Source: Fontisphaera persica (GTDB taxonomy: Bacteria > Verrucomicrobiota > Verrucomicrobiia > Limisphaerales > Fontisphaeraceae). Taken from it: a stretch of DNA of 64,000 nt. The stretch lies in the NCBI RefSeq assembly GCF_024832785.1, contig NZ_CP116615.1:4030001-4094000 (forward strand). Reading direction: 5' to 3'. The notes under the pieces were generated by a model that made no database searches, had not been told where the DNA came from, and saw nothing but the letters and a program-made list of their open reading frames with translations. Below, in pieces: positions 32,956-42,347 of this stretch; within the stretch, counting starts at the first letter, position 1; each line of letters begins with the position of its first letter. The position numbers and the translations under genes are program-made.

Positions 32956-34734
32956 ATGAATACTAAAGTGCGCCCGCAATGTAATCTTCCTTTCCGATGG
33001 CGAGTCTTGCGCCAGGGGGTGGGTTTCCTGTGCGTGAGCCTGCTGGTCTGCTCCTTGCAAGGCCAGCCCAACCCTCAAGCCGTTGTCCGCCTGATTCCGG
33101 ATGGTGATGGATGGCGGGTGAGCCTGGACGGCAAGGCTTCGCTGCCGCTCAAGGAGCTGGCTGCCGGGGTGAAGATAAGCGGCGTGCAGATTACTCCTCC
33201 CGGCGCTGATGGCATGGCCACGGTGATGGCGGCGGAGCGCGAGGTGGCGCTGGAGGTGGAGGGATTCAAGGGTTGGACGGCGCAATTGCCTCTGGGACAG
33301 GGGTTGCGGGTGCGCCCGGAGACTCAACTCCAATGGCTGGATACGCAAACTTTGGAAGGCAACACCGCCGAGGTGACGTTGAACCTGCCGGATGGCGCCA
33401 AGGCCACGCTGCGGGGGATGGCCAGCGCGCGGTTTGATTTATTCAAAGACGGCTCTTATTACCTGGCGGGACGGGGGCCTATCACGGCCACGGATGCCGA
33501 TGGATTGAGCCGGGAATTGTCGCCCTTTTTGCCGCCGATGCTGGGCGGCCCGTTGCAAAGGACAGCCGGCAACGGCAAACAACCCGGGCGTTTCCAACGA
33601 TTGACTCCGCTCTTGGAGGCGGCCATTGGCGGCAAAGCGGAAAGCCAGGCGGAGATTTATCTGGGCAAACAGCGGTACACGTTGAATCCCAACACCCCGC
33701 AGATGCTGGAGCTGCCCAACGGCACGCAAATCGAGGTGACGCAAAACAGCGGCACGCGCAAGGTGGAGTGGCGGGTGCGCAAGGGCATTTTGCGGGTGTG
33801 GGTGGCGGGTTTTGATTGTTGGAGCGCCTTTCTAATTTCGGAACAAAGCGCGGGAGGTCTGTGGAATCTGGACAAAGGAGCGGTGGACACCTCGAACACG
33901 ACTCCCACCAATGTGTTTTTGACGGCGCGGGAGGTGCTGGTGCGCATTGCCAACCGGTTTTCCGCCAGCGTGCCGGGGGGGGCCACCTTCCAATACATCA
34001 ATGTGCAAAACTGCTCGACGTTTGTGGCGTCGTCCGACAAGCCCGTGGATTTCTTCAATCCCATTTCCCGGCAGATTACGCGAATTGGCAGCGAGAGCAG
34101 CGCCACGTTCCGCAGCGGCGTGGTGGCGGCCAGTCCCAATGCGCCCTTCAATTCCATCCAGATGAACTGGGATGAAGGGGGCGATTTGCGTATCAGCGGG
34201 ACGGCGGGTGATTTCAAGGTGGCGCCCAAGACGCGCCAGGTGTTGCGCGGAGACAATGACAGCCAGTTGGCGGTGAATTACGCGGATACGGGCCTGATTG
34301 AAATCCAGTCCGTGAGCAGCGCCTATCAGATTGAACTGCGCCCGTTGAAGGACTGGCAGGTGCGGATGGGCGAAGGCGACGGGCTGGGCGTGATTTACGA
34401 CAGCCGCACCGGGGTGTTTTATGGCACGGCCAATCCGGCCAACAGCGGCCCGGTGGTGTTTCAGACGCCGGAAGGATTTTCACCACAGGTGAATCCGGGG
34501 GGGATGATCACGGTGATTACGACGCAGGGGGGAGCGCTGCCCTCGCGCTTGATGGGCAGTGCGGTGTTTTACGAGCAGGGTGGAGCAGGCGGCGGCACGT
34601 ATTTCGGCACCGCTTTGCAACCGAATTTGCTGCCCTTTGGGGCGGCCTCGTTAAACACCTTTGGCCATCCCAACAACATGATTGACCCGGCGCGCGTTCC
34701 CCAGCCGGGGGCATCCGTTGTTGGGGGCAAATAA
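32956..34734 (+). CDS. Large exported protein, first gene of exopolysaccharide cluster, unknown family
   Basis: 592 residues with a signal peptide (GVGFLCVSLLVCSLQG, about 22-38). The rest is rich in Gly, Thr, Asn and Val, looks beta-structured, and contains repeated short GxxxxxRxxA-type strands. There is no Cys lipobox, LPxTG, FecR or known glycan-enzyme motif. It is followed by an outer-membrane barrel, a Wza-like and a Wzc-like gene, all on the same strand with short gaps, so it is probably a structural or export component of polysaccharide secretion. I do not recognise the family. Confidence 0.72.
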   Translation: MNTKVRPQCNLPFRWRVLRQGVGFLCVSLLVCSLQGQPNPQAVVRLIPDGDGWRVSLDGKASLPLKELAAGVKISGVQITPPGADGMATVMAAEREVALEVEGFKGWTAQLPLGQGLRVRPETQLQWLDTQTLEGNTAEVTLNLPDGAKATLRGMASARFDLFKDGSYYLAGRGPITATDADGLSRELSPFLPPMLGGPLQRTAGNGKQPGRFQRLTPLLEAAIGGKAESQAEIYLGKQRYTLNPNTPQMLELPNGTQIEVTQNSGTRKVEWRVRKGILRVWVAGFDCWSAFLISEQSAGGLWNLDKGAVDTSNTTPTNVFLTAREVLVRIANRFSASVPGGATFQYINVQNCSTFVASSDKPVDFFNPISRQITRIGSESSATFRSGVVAASPNAPFNSIQMNWDEGGDLRISGTAGDFKVAPKTRQVLRGDNDSQLAVNYADTGLIEIQSVSSAYQIELRPLKDWQVRMGEGDGLGVIYDSRTGVFYGTANPANSGPVVFQTPEGFSPQVNPGGMITVITTQGGALPSRLMGSAVFYEQGGAGGGTYFGTALQPNLLPFGAASLNTFGHPNNMIDPARVPQPGASVVGGK

Positions 34735-34754
34735 CCCCAAGTGAAGCAAACCCC

Positions 34755-36035
34755 GTGGCCCCCGGCGTGCAAACTCACCGAGTCCAGCAAACTAGCCTGC
34801 CCAAACGCTGGCTGGGGGCGGCGGTGTTGGCGGCGGCCCTGAGCACGGGCATCGCCCAGACCAGCCGCGGTTACATCATGCAGACGCTGCCGTATCCGGC
34901 CTACAGCACGCCGGAAACCAGCGCCTACAATTTGAAGTGGGGCAAGATGATTGCCCGCGTGCATGCCAGCACGCAAATGGAGTACAATGACAACATCAAT
35001 CTTTCCGAGCTTAACCCGCGCAGTGATTTCAGCATCTCCCCCAATGTGGGCGTGGGGTTCATGTATCCGGTGAGCAAGAACAACCTGTTGCAACTGGATT
35101 TGGGCGTGGGCTACCGCTGGTATTTGAACAGTCCGGCGGTTAGCTCCATCATTTTGGCGCCCAATTCGCGGCTGGATTACCGGGTGTTCATCAATGATTT
35201 GAGCCTCAATTTCTACGACAACATCAGCGTCCAGGCGGACCCCGTTTCCCGCCCGGAAATCAGCGGGGCTGGGGCGGGCGACTTCATCAATTTCCGGCGG
35301 CTGCACAATCTGGCGGGGGTGATTGCCGAGTGGCGGCCGTTCCGGCAGTGGGGTTTTGTGGGGGGATATAGCCACACGCTGGACCGCAGCCTGACCAGTG
35401 AGTACCTGGAGCTGGATTATGACCAGCACACCTTCAGCCTGGGCGCCATGTACCAGGCCAGCTCGCGCTTGATGCTGGGGCTGAACAACGCCTACGCGAT
35501 GACGTTTTACCGGGACAGCTTCCAGAATGACGGCACGGCCTTCAATATCGGGCCGTTTGTGACGTGGGAGGCCACGCGCTTCATTCTTCTGGATGCCTCG
35601 GTGGCCTACAGCCTGGCCACCTATGACACCAATAACCGGATTGCCGATGCCTCGGATTTTCAGGGGTTGGTGTTTCAAGTGGGCGTGCGGCATCGAATCA
35701 ACCGGCGCATGAATCAAAACCTGCGCGTCGGCCGCACGGCGGGGCTGGGTTTCGGCAGCAATTACACCGAGATGTACAGCTTGCAGCATGGCTTCCAATG
35801 GCAGCTCAACCGGGCGATGAGCGTGAACACCCTCTTCTCGTATGAGAACTTCCAGGCGTCCAACGTGGGCGGGGACAGCGGCAACCGCTACATGGCCTAC
35901 GTGGGGTTTAACTACTCGCTGACCAGGACGTGGAATGCCACGCTGGCCTACAGTTATGCGTTGAAGGACTCGGCGATTGAGGGCCGGGACTACTCGCAAA
36001 ATCGGTTGACACTGGAATTGCAGAAGCGATTTTAA
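34755..36035 (+). CDS. Outer-membrane beta-barrel protein of exopolysaccharide locus
   Basis: 426 residues with a GTG start at 34755; no good ATG is available at the N-terminus. A signal peptide (LGAAVLAAALSTGIAQ) is followed by a long run of alternating beta strands rich in aromatic and polar residues (NLLQLDLGVGYRWYL, MSVNTLFSYENFQ), ending in LELQKRF. This resembles the surface-barrel proteins (often linked to PEP-CTERM/exosortase loci) that accompany Wza/Wzc genes. It may be the outer-membrane pore or a partner of the polysaccharide exporter. The next gene starts 3 bp after its stop. Confidence 0.8.
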   Translation: MAPGVQTHRVQQTSLPKRWLGAAVLAAALSTGIAQTSRGYIMQTLPYPAYSTPETSAYNLKWGKMIARVHASTQMEYNDNINLSELNPRSDFSISPNVGVGFMYPVSKNNLLQLDLGVGYRWYLNSPAVSSIILAPNSRLDYRVFINDLSLNFYDNISVQADPVSRPEISGAGAGDFINFRRLHNLAGVIAEWRPFRQWGFVGGYSHTLDRSLTSEYLELDYDQHTFSLGAMYQASSRLMLGLNNAYAMTFYRDSFQNDGTAFNIGPFVTWEATRFILLDASVAYSLATYDTNNRIADASDFQGLVFQVGVRHRINRRMNQNLRVGRTAGLGFGSNYTEMYSLQHGFQWQLNRAMSVNTLFSYENFQASNVGGDSGNRYMAYVGFNYSLTRTWNATLAYSYALKDSAIEGRDYSQNRLTLELQKRF

Positions 36036-36038
36036 TTT

Positions 36039-36719
36039 ATGCGCATGAGTGGACCAAAGGCCGTCTGGGTCTTGCTGCTGATGGGAGCGTGGGCTGGCGC
36101 CGCCCTCGCCCAGAGCGGGGCCACCAACCCTCCAGCGCCTGCGTCCACCAATGCGCCCGCGCGCCCCGGCGATGACTTCCGGCTGGGAGTGGGGGACAAG
36201 CTGCTGTACTGGATTGAAGATGACCCCGTCAAGGGCGCGGAGCCGGATACCGTCACCGTGAACGCCCTGGGCAACGCCACGTTCCGGGTCACGCGCGGTT
36301 CGGACTTGTCCATCACTTTGAATGTGGCCGGCCGCACGCTGGCGGAGACGGCGGCGGAAATCAAACGGCGGCTGGACGCTGATTATTATCACGATGCCCG
36401 GGTGAAGCTGGAGCTGAAGGAAACCACGCCGCGGTTTGGGCAGGTGTTGTTCATTGGCCGCGGCACGCGCGGCAACATGCTGCAACTGGTGCCGGGCGAG
36501 GAAAAACGCATCTTCGAGGCGGTGTTTCAAGTGGGGGTGAATGAGTGGGCCAACTTGCGCAAGGTCAAACTCATTCGCGTGGATCCGGCCACCCAGAAGA
36601 CCGAAACCAAGATCATTGACCTGGAAGAAATCCGGCGGGGCAACCGCGCCAACAACATCATTTTGCAGCCGGGGGACATCATTGACGTGCCGGAGCGCAC
36701 CTTTAACTTTGGCGGTTGA
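36039..36719 (+). CDS. Polysaccharide export protein (Wza/GumB-like, short form)
   Basis: 226 residues with a signal peptide (WVLLLMGAWAGAALAQ) and no lipobox Cys, unlike classic Wza. The Poly_export domain (about 45-110) has FRLGVGDKLLYWIEDDP and LAETAAEIKRRLD. A C-terminal SLBB-like segment ends in GDIIDVPERTFNFGG, as in GumB/Wza proteins. It likely forms the outer-membrane channel for exopolysaccharide together with the barrel protein. The following kinase gene starts just after its stop, consistent with an operon. Confidence 0.88.
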   Translation: MRMSGPKAVWVLLLMGAWAGAALAQSGATNPPAPASTNAPARPGDDFRLGVGDKLLYWIEDDPVKGAEPDTVTVNALGNATFRVTRGSDLSITLNVAGRTLAETAAEIKRRLDADYYHDARVKLELKETTPRFGQVLFIGRGTRGNMLQLVPGEEKRIFEAVFQVGVNEWANLRKVKLIRVDPATQKTETKIIDLEEIRRGNRANNIILQPGDIIDVPERTFNFGG

Positions 36720-36727
36720 GGGGCAGT

Positions 36728-38977
36728 ATGAGCGCAAACGCCACTCCCGAAGCCCGCGGCGTGGACAGCTTTGACACGCCGCTGATGGATCGCATCAACC
36801 TGTATTTCCGGTTGCGGCGGTACATCAAGATGCTGGCGCGGCGGTGGTTTATCTTATTGCTGACGGTGGCGGTGGGGGTGGGCATGGCGGCGCATCGCGC
36901 CTACAGCATGCCGAAAATCTACCGCGCCATTTCCAAGATTGGCATTGCCTCCCGCGTGGTCACGCCATTTGACAACAAGGCGGCGGTGCTGGTGGACATC
37001 AACAGCTTCTACGACACCCATCTGCAATACCTCCAAAGCACCAAGGTGCGCGAGCGCGTGCTGGCCAAAATCCGCGCCGATGAGCGCCTGGCCGGGATGA
37101 GCGGCCCGGCCAGCGCCAGCGCCACCAAGGGCCTGGGTTTTTTCCTGATTACGGTGGACGCCACCAATTTCCTCTTCGCCCAGCAATACGCCCTTCACTG
37201 GGCGCGCGAGTTCATGAGCTTCAAGGAGGAGCTGACCGCCAGCACGGTGGATTTGAGCCTGGCGGAGACCCAGCGCGAAATTGAACGCTACGAGCGCAAG
37301 CTCGAAAAAGCGCGGCAGGATTTGCTGGCCTTTCAGGTCAAACACAACATCGCCAGCGTCAAGGAAACCGCCGATGCCGCCCAGCAGCGCCTGGACAAGC
37401 TGCTGGATGAAATGACCGCCGTCCAGACCCTGCGCCAGCGCCTGGAGAACAAATCCAGCCGCGACCTGCTCAAAGGCGGCATGGTGGAAACGCGCCGCCT
37501 GCCGGAGCGCTCCAGCAGCGACACCTCCAACCCCGCCCCCCAGACGGGGGACACCCTGGAGCGGCTGCTGAGCGAGTCCAAGTATGCCGAGCTGGAATTC
37601 CGGCTGTTGAGCAAGGAGGACGAAGTGAAAAAATACTCGGCCACCCTCAAGCCGCGGCATCCGTTCATGCAAAATCTGCTGGCGGAAGTGGACAAGTTAA
37701 AACGGGAGATGCAGTACCAGTTGGATTTGATTGAAGACAAGCGTTTGGCACGCATCGAGTCGCTGAAGCGCGATGAGGAGAGCTACAAACCGCTGATTGA
37801 GGATTTACGCAAGCAGGTGTTTGAATCGCGCAACATTCAGAATCAATTTGACCGGCTCAAGAGCGACGAAACCGACATTAAAAACGAGCTGGAAAGCCTG
37901 CGGCGCAAGGCGCGGGCGCTGGAAGCCAGCAACACACGGGGCGACAAGGAGCTGGCCATTTTGGAAGAAGGCATCGGTTCGCCCGTGCCCATCAGTCCCA
38001 ACCGCCAAAAAATCATCCTGGTGGGCTTGTTGCTGGGACTGGCGGCGGGGTGCGGCATCATCTACCTGCTGGACAAACTCGATGACCGCCTCGAGCTGGC
38101 GGAAGACATTGAGGCGGAGCTGGGCCTGCCCATCCTGGGGCAGGTGCCGCTGCTGGGCAGCCGGCAGGCCAAACCGCGCATTCTCATCACCCAGATGGAG
38201 GAGCACAGCATGTTTGCGGAAAGCATCCGCGTGGTGCGCTCGGCCATCATGCTGGGGGTGGAAAGCCCGGAAAAGCAGGTGCAAATCATCACCAGCGCCG
38301 TGCCGGGCGACGGCAAAACGACCTTCTCGGTGAACTATGCCATCACCCTGGCGCTGGCCGGCAACCGGGTGTTGCTGGTGGATGCCGATTTGCGCCGCGG
38401 CAATGTGAATGGTTTTTTCAATCTGGAACGAGAGCAGGGTCTGGCGGAAATCCTGGGGGGGGAAGTCCACTGGCTGGACGTGGTGAAAGATACCTCCGTG
38501 GCCCAGCTCAAACTCATCACCACCGGCAAGCTGCCGGGGAACCCGGGGGAGTTGTTGATTGGCCCCATCACCGCCCAATTCATTCGGGAAGCCCGTCAAC
38601 AATACGATTTTGTCGTGTTCGACTGTCCGCCCCTCACGGCCATTGACGACGCCTTTGCCCTGGCGGGACACGCCGATGGTTTGTTGTTTGTGGTGCGGGC
38701 TGGCAAAACCTCCATGCGTTTTGCGCGCAACGCCCTCAATGCCGTCCAACAACGGGGCGGGCGCATTTTCGGGGTGGTGTTAAACGGCATCACGGCGGAC
38801 AACCCTTACTACTACTACAACTACTATTACCACGGCTATTATCGGAGCCGCGAGCGCAAGTCGTCCAAAGAAAGCCAGGCGGCGGACGTCAAGCCTGGCA
38901 AGGTCATGCCTCCACCGCGCAAGACTGCGGCCAAGCCGGGGACCGGCGTGCCGGTGGAGGAAACCAAGGAGAATTAA
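36728..38977 (+). CDS. Wzc/CpsD-type polysaccharide co-polymerase and tyrosine autokinase
   Basis: About 749 residues from the ATG at 36728. An N-terminal Wzz/GNVR chain-length domain (membrane segment about 40-60, long periplasmic coiled region with KLEKARQDLLAFQ) is followed by a second membrane segment (LVGLLLGLAAGCGIIYLL). The cytosolic BY-kinase has Walker A PGDGKTTFS, Walker A' LLVDADLRRG and Walker B VVFDCPPL. A C-terminal tyrosine cluster (NPYYYYNYYYHGYY) is the expected autophosphorylation tail. It controls polymerisation and export of exopolysaccharide. It is the last gene of the plus-strand block. Confidence 0.95.
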   Translation: MSANATPEARGVDSFDTPLMDRINLYFRLRRYIKMLARRWFILLLTVAVGVGMAAHRAYSMPKIYRAISKIGIASRVVTPFDNKAAVLVDINSFYDTHLQYLQSTKVRERVLAKIRADERLAGMSGPASASATKGLGFFLITVDATNFLFAQQYALHWAREFMSFKEELTASTVDLSLAETQREIERYERKLEKARQDLLAFQVKHNIASVKETADAAQQRLDKLLDEMTAVQTLRQRLENKSSRDLLKGGMVETRRLPERSSSDTSNPAPQTGDTLERLLSESKYAELEFRLLSKEDEVKKYSATLKPRHPFMQNLLAEVDKLKREMQYQLDLIEDKRLARIESLKRDEESYKPLIEDLRKQVFESRNIQNQFDRLKSDETDIKNELESLRRKARALEASNTRGDKELAILEEGIGSPVPISPNRQKIILVGLLLGLAAGCGIIYLLDKLDDRLELAEDIEAELGLPILGQVPLLGSRQAKPRILITQMEEHSMFAESIRVVRSAIMLGVESPEKQVQIITSAVPGDGKTTFSVNYAITLALAGNRVLLVDADLRRGNVNGFFNLEREQGLAEILGGEVHWLDVVKDTSVAQLKLITTGKLPGNPGELLIGPITAQFIREARQQYDFVVFDCPPLTAIDDAFALAGHADGLLFVVRAGKTSMRFARNALNAVQQRGGRIFGVVLNGITADNPYYYYNYYYHGYYRSRERKSSKESQAADVKPGKVMPPPRKTAAKPGTGVPVEETKEN

Positions 38978-39033
38978 GCAAGGGGAGCTGGCTGGAGGGA
39001 CTGCCCAGGGGAGGTCTGCTTTCGAGTGAATCG

Positions 39034-40416
39034 TTACCGCGCCCCGGTGCCCTGCAAGACTGCCGGGATGGTGCGGAGGAGGATTTTGAAATCCAGCCAC
39101 AAGGACCAATGGTCAATGTATTCCAGGTCCAGCCGCACCCATTCCCTGAAGTCGCTGACGTTATTGCGCCCGCTGATTTGCCAGAGGCAGGTGAGGCCGG
39201 GTTTGACGCTCAGGCGGCGGCGGTGGGAGACATCATCAAAGCGCGCCACTTCGTTGACCGGCAGGGGGCGCGGCCCCACCAGGCTCATTTCCCCGCGGAG
39301 CACATTGATGAGCTGGGGCAGCTCGTCCAGGCTGTACTTGCGCAAGATGCGGCCCACGGGGGTGACCCGCGGGTCGCGGGAGAGTTTGAACACCGGCCCT
39401 TGCATTTCGTTGAGCGATTCCAGTTCATGCCGGAGCTGCTCGGCATTGGTGACCATGGTGCGGAATTTGAGCATGACGAAAGGCTTGCCGTGCAGCCCGC
39501 AACGTTCCTGGCGGAAAAGCACCGGTCCGGGGCTGGTGAGGCGGATGAGCAGGGCGATGAAGAGCAGGAGCGGCGCCAGCAGCAGCAGGCCCACCAGCGC
39601 GCCGGTGTAATCCATGACCTGTTTGGCCAGCGCCTGCCAACTGGCCTCAGGCGCGCTGCGAAAAACCATGACCGGCAGGTCCAGGAATTCGTCCAGCGAG
39701 GTGCGATAGGTGTGCGTTTTGAAGAAGCTGGCCACGAGCCAGGCCTCCACGCCCTCCAGCTCGCAGGTGCGCAGGATGTGCTCGGCCTCGCGGAAATTGG
39801 AGTGGCCGCAATGCACCAGCACGGCGCCGGCGGAGTGTTGATGCAGGAGGCCAGCCAGTTCGCTCACCTGGTTGCGCTCCAGATTCAATTCCGCCACCAC
39901 GGTGGCGGAGCCGGAGCCCAGGGCTTTGAGCTTGTCGCGCAAAATTCGCAGGTCGCCCTCGTTGCCGCCCACCACAATGACGCGCTTTTCAAGCTGGTCG
40001 CGCCCATGGCCGGTGTGGTACAGGCCGCTCAGGAGCAGCTCCTTGGCCAGCAGCAGGGTGAAGCTGATGCCGCCGTAGAGCACCAGCACGCCGCGGGCCA
40101 GTTGCTCGCGGAACAGGAACATGGCCAGAATGGCGGCGAGGGTGGTGACGAAGCTGGCCTTGAACAACATGAGGGCGGTGCGGCGGCGGGAGAAAAAGAG
40201 CGGGCGCTGGTAAAAGCCCAGCCAGCTCAGGCTAATCCACGCGGCAGGGGCGATGACCAGCCACAGCCACATGAACTCGTCAAAGGGCGCAATGGGGTCG
40301 CGGCCCAGAAGGTTTTTGGCGCGAATCTCGTGGGCCAGCCACAACGCCAGCAAATGCAGGCCGGTGTCCATCACCTGATGGACCCGCGTGCGCAGGAGGC
40401 TGGAGCGTCGCAGCAT
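39034..40416 (-). CDS. Undecaprenyl-phosphate sugar phosphotransferase (WcaJ-like)
   Basis: 460 residues. Four to five N-terminal membrane helices (about 30-130) are followed by a central CoA-binding-like Rossmann segment (RVIVVGGNEGDLRIL), a further membrane hairpin (ALVGLLLLAPLLLFIALLIRLTS) and the C-terminal Bac_transf core. The core has PVLFRQERCGLHGKPFVMLKFRTM, DELPQLINVLRGEMSLVGPRP and PGLTCLWQISGRN. The family transfers a sugar phosphate to undecaprenyl phosphate, the first step of exopolysaccharide repeat-unit assembly at the inner membrane. It converges on the Wzc-like gene, 56 bp away. Confidence 0.95.
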   Translation of the reverse strand: MLRRSSLLRTRVHQVMDTGLHLLALWLAHEIRAKNLLGRDPIAPFDEFMWLWLVIAPAAWISLSWLGFYQRPLFFSRRRTALMLFKASFVTTLAAILAMFLFREQLARGVLVLYGGISFTLLLAKELLLSGLYHTGHGRDQLEKRVIVVGGNEGDLRILRDKLKALGSGSATVVAELNLERNQVSELAGLLHQHSAGAVLVHCGHSNFREAEHILRTCELEGVEAWLVASFFKTHTYRTSLDEFLDLPVMVFRSAPEASWQALAKQVMDYTGALVGLLLLAPLLLFIALLIRLTSPGPVLFRQERCGLHGKPFVMLKFRTMVTNAEQLRHELESLNEMQGPVFKLSRDPRVTPVGRILRKYSLDELPQLINVLRGEMSLVGPRPLPVNEVARFDDVSHRRRLSVKPGLTCLWQISGRNNVSDFREWVRLDLEYIDHWSLWLDFKILLRTIPAVLQGTGAR

Positions 40417-40494
40417 GATTTTACCCGGTTAACCGAATTTTCCGCCCATCATTAAAGCCCTGAAACCGGCGCCGGCGTCAAGTCCCCTCCCGGC

Positions 40495-41259
40495 CTACGG
40501 AGCGGCTTGGGTGCGCGGGAGTGCGGGCACGGCGGGCGGCACCTGGAATTGCGGCGCCGCCTCCTGAATCCAGCGCGTCATCCACTCCACCGTGGGCGCT
40601 TCCTGCCCCGGCAGGCAGGTGGTGAAGAGGGAGATGTAAGCCCAGCGCTGCAGCTCCCCCGTGCGCAGCATGTGCAGGGTTTGGGACCAGACCCGGCGGG
40701 TGTGCAAGGCGGAGATTTCCTGATTGGTGACAAACCAGTACAGGTACATCCCGCGCAGGGTGATTTCGCCGCGGGGCGTTTGCATGGTTTTGGTGGCTTG
40801 CACTTTCATCACGGGCAGGGAGTATTCCACCGGCCGGGTCATGGGCACGTGAATGACTTCCGTGTCGGTGGCCTTGTATTCCCACCCCTGGCCGTTGAGG
40901 CAGAATTCCGGCTTGTGAATGCTGGTCCGGTCGCTGCCCATCAGGACCACGCTGACCAGCAGTTTGCGGTCATCCGGCCACTCATACAACCGCCGGCCGT
41001 AGGTGGTGTCGGCGGGCAGCCAGATTAATTCCAGTTTGCTGATGGGCACGGAGGTGGAAGAGGCGCCCAGGACGGAGGGCGGCAGGTACACGCTTTGCGG
41101 CATCACCAGGCGGCCGTCCTCGCCGTAGGTGGGTTCATTCACCAGCTTCACGCCGGGCGCGCCCAGATGCTGGCGGGTGCCGGCGCGATGCAACACCATG
41201 CCCGTCCCCGCCATCAGGGCGAGGGCGGCCAGGAAGACCCACCATGCGCGTTGCTTCAT
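40495..41259 (-). CDS. EpsI-like exosortase-associated protein
   Basis: 254 residues from the ATG at 41259, which overlaps the exosortase stop (ATGA). One N-terminal membrane helix (WWVFLAALALMAGTGMV) is followed by a periplasmic domain with SDRTSIHKPEFCLNGQGW, the hallmark of the EpsI family. EpsI proteins are almost always encoded with or fused to an exosortase and take part in exopolysaccharide export or surface assembly. The role is known only from gene context in the family. The C-terminus is Pro/Ala-rich. Confidence 0.88.
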   Translation of the reverse strand: MKQRAWWVFLAALALMAGTGMVLHRAGTRQHLGAPGVKLVNEPTYGEDGRLVMPQSVYLPPSVLGASSTSVPISKLELIWLPADTTYGRRLYEWPDDRKLLVSVVLMGSDRTSIHKPEFCLNGQGWEYKATDTEVIHVPMTRPVEYSLPVMKVQATKTMQTPRGEITLRGMYLYWFVTNQEISALHTRRVWSQTLHMLRTGELQRWAYISLFTTCLPGQEAPTVEWMTRWIQEAAPQFQVPPAVPALPRTQAAP

Positions 41260-42248
41260 ACTGTTTCCGGCACCCCCGCCGGCGTCGCCGGGCGGCGCGG
41301 AGTGAAAAGTTTGCCCGTGAAATAGACCATGGCAAAGCCCACCACGTAGGGCAACAGGCTCAGCCACCAGCTATCGTGCACATAATTGCCGCCGGCCTGC
41401 CCGAACAACTGCCCGGCCATCACAATCATGACCAGCCGGAGCACATTGCTGACAATGGCCGCTGGCACAGCCACCAGCACGATGATGGCGCGCTGCCACA
41501 TGGGCTTGAAAAAAATAAACCCGTAAATCAGCGTCAGCACCGTCAGCGCCGTCAAGCTCTTGATGCCGCTGCAGGCGGCGGCGATTTCGTACTGAAACTT
41601 GCCGGAGGGATCAAAAATCTGGACGCCATTTTGAATCACGGGCACGCCCAGCACGTGATGCGAAATCCACACGGTGATATGGGTGGCCACCAGGCGCAGG
41701 GGGAAGGTCAGCGTTTCCGATTGGGTGGCCACCGGCACGCAAAAGATGAACAAACAAAAGGGAAAGGCGGTGGCCTTCAACCAGCGCCAGCCCCACAGCA
41801 GCCCGGTGATGGCATAAATGCCGCAGTAAAAACCGAGGATGGAAAACCGGGCCTGCTGGGCCAGATAACCCAGCACATGCAGGCCGGCGGCCAGGGCCAG
41901 CAAGCCCAGCGCGGGCCACCACGGCGCTTTGGGCAGGGGGAGCAGCTCTTCGCGTTTCCACCAGAGCAGCATCAGCACCAGCAACGGAATGAAGTAGCCA
42001 TGCTGGTCCTCCGGGCTCCACTCGTACACATGAATCATCCACCCCAGCAGGCTGCCGGTCTTGATGTAGCCCAGGGTGCTGTTGCCCCAGAGGTGGAACA
42101 ACAATATCCAGGCCGCCAGCAGGCCCCAGAACAATTCACGATGCGGAAATTGCGCCCACGCGGCCGCAATGTCCGCGCCCAACTGGCGGACTTCGGCCAG
42201 CAGGTCTTTGCGCACCGTCGCGGTGCTGGTTGCTGTGTCTGCGCTCAT
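41256..42248 (-). CDS. Exosortase/archaeosortase-family transpeptidase
   Basis: 330 residues from the ATG at 42248, with about eight membrane helices. The catalytic triad is visible: Cys in AAACSGIKSL, Arg in VSNVLRLVMIV, and His in VHDSWW. Exosortases cleave C-terminal sorting signals (PEP-CTERM or similar) and attach the protein to a lipid or polysaccharide. No PEP-CTERM-tailed protein is seen in the window, so the substrates are elsewhere. Tight coupling with the EpsI-like gene is typical. Confidence 0.92.
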   Translation of the reverse strand: MSADTATSTATVRKDLLAEVRQLGADIAAAWAQFPHRELFWGLLAAWILLFHLWGNSTLGYIKTGSLLGWMIHVYEWSPEDQHGYFIPLLVLMLLWWKREELLPLPKAPWWPALGLLALAAGLHVLGYLAQQARFSILGFYCGIYAITGLLWGWRWLKATAFPFCLFIFCVPVATQSETLTFPLRLVATHITVWISHHVLGVPVIQNGVQIFDPSGKFQYEIAAACSGIKSLTALTVLTLIYGFIFFKPMWQRAIIVLVAVPAAIVSNVLRLVMIVMAGQLFGQAGGNYVHDSWWLSLLPYVVGFAMVYFTGKLFTPRRPATPAGVPETV

Positions 42249-42347
42249 GCGCCGTTGTTTGAGTCCTGATTCTATGACACCTCGGCGGTGGAGTTCACTC
42301 AAAAATGCGCGAGGCAAACGGTTGAATGCCAGAACCAGGCCGCGCGC

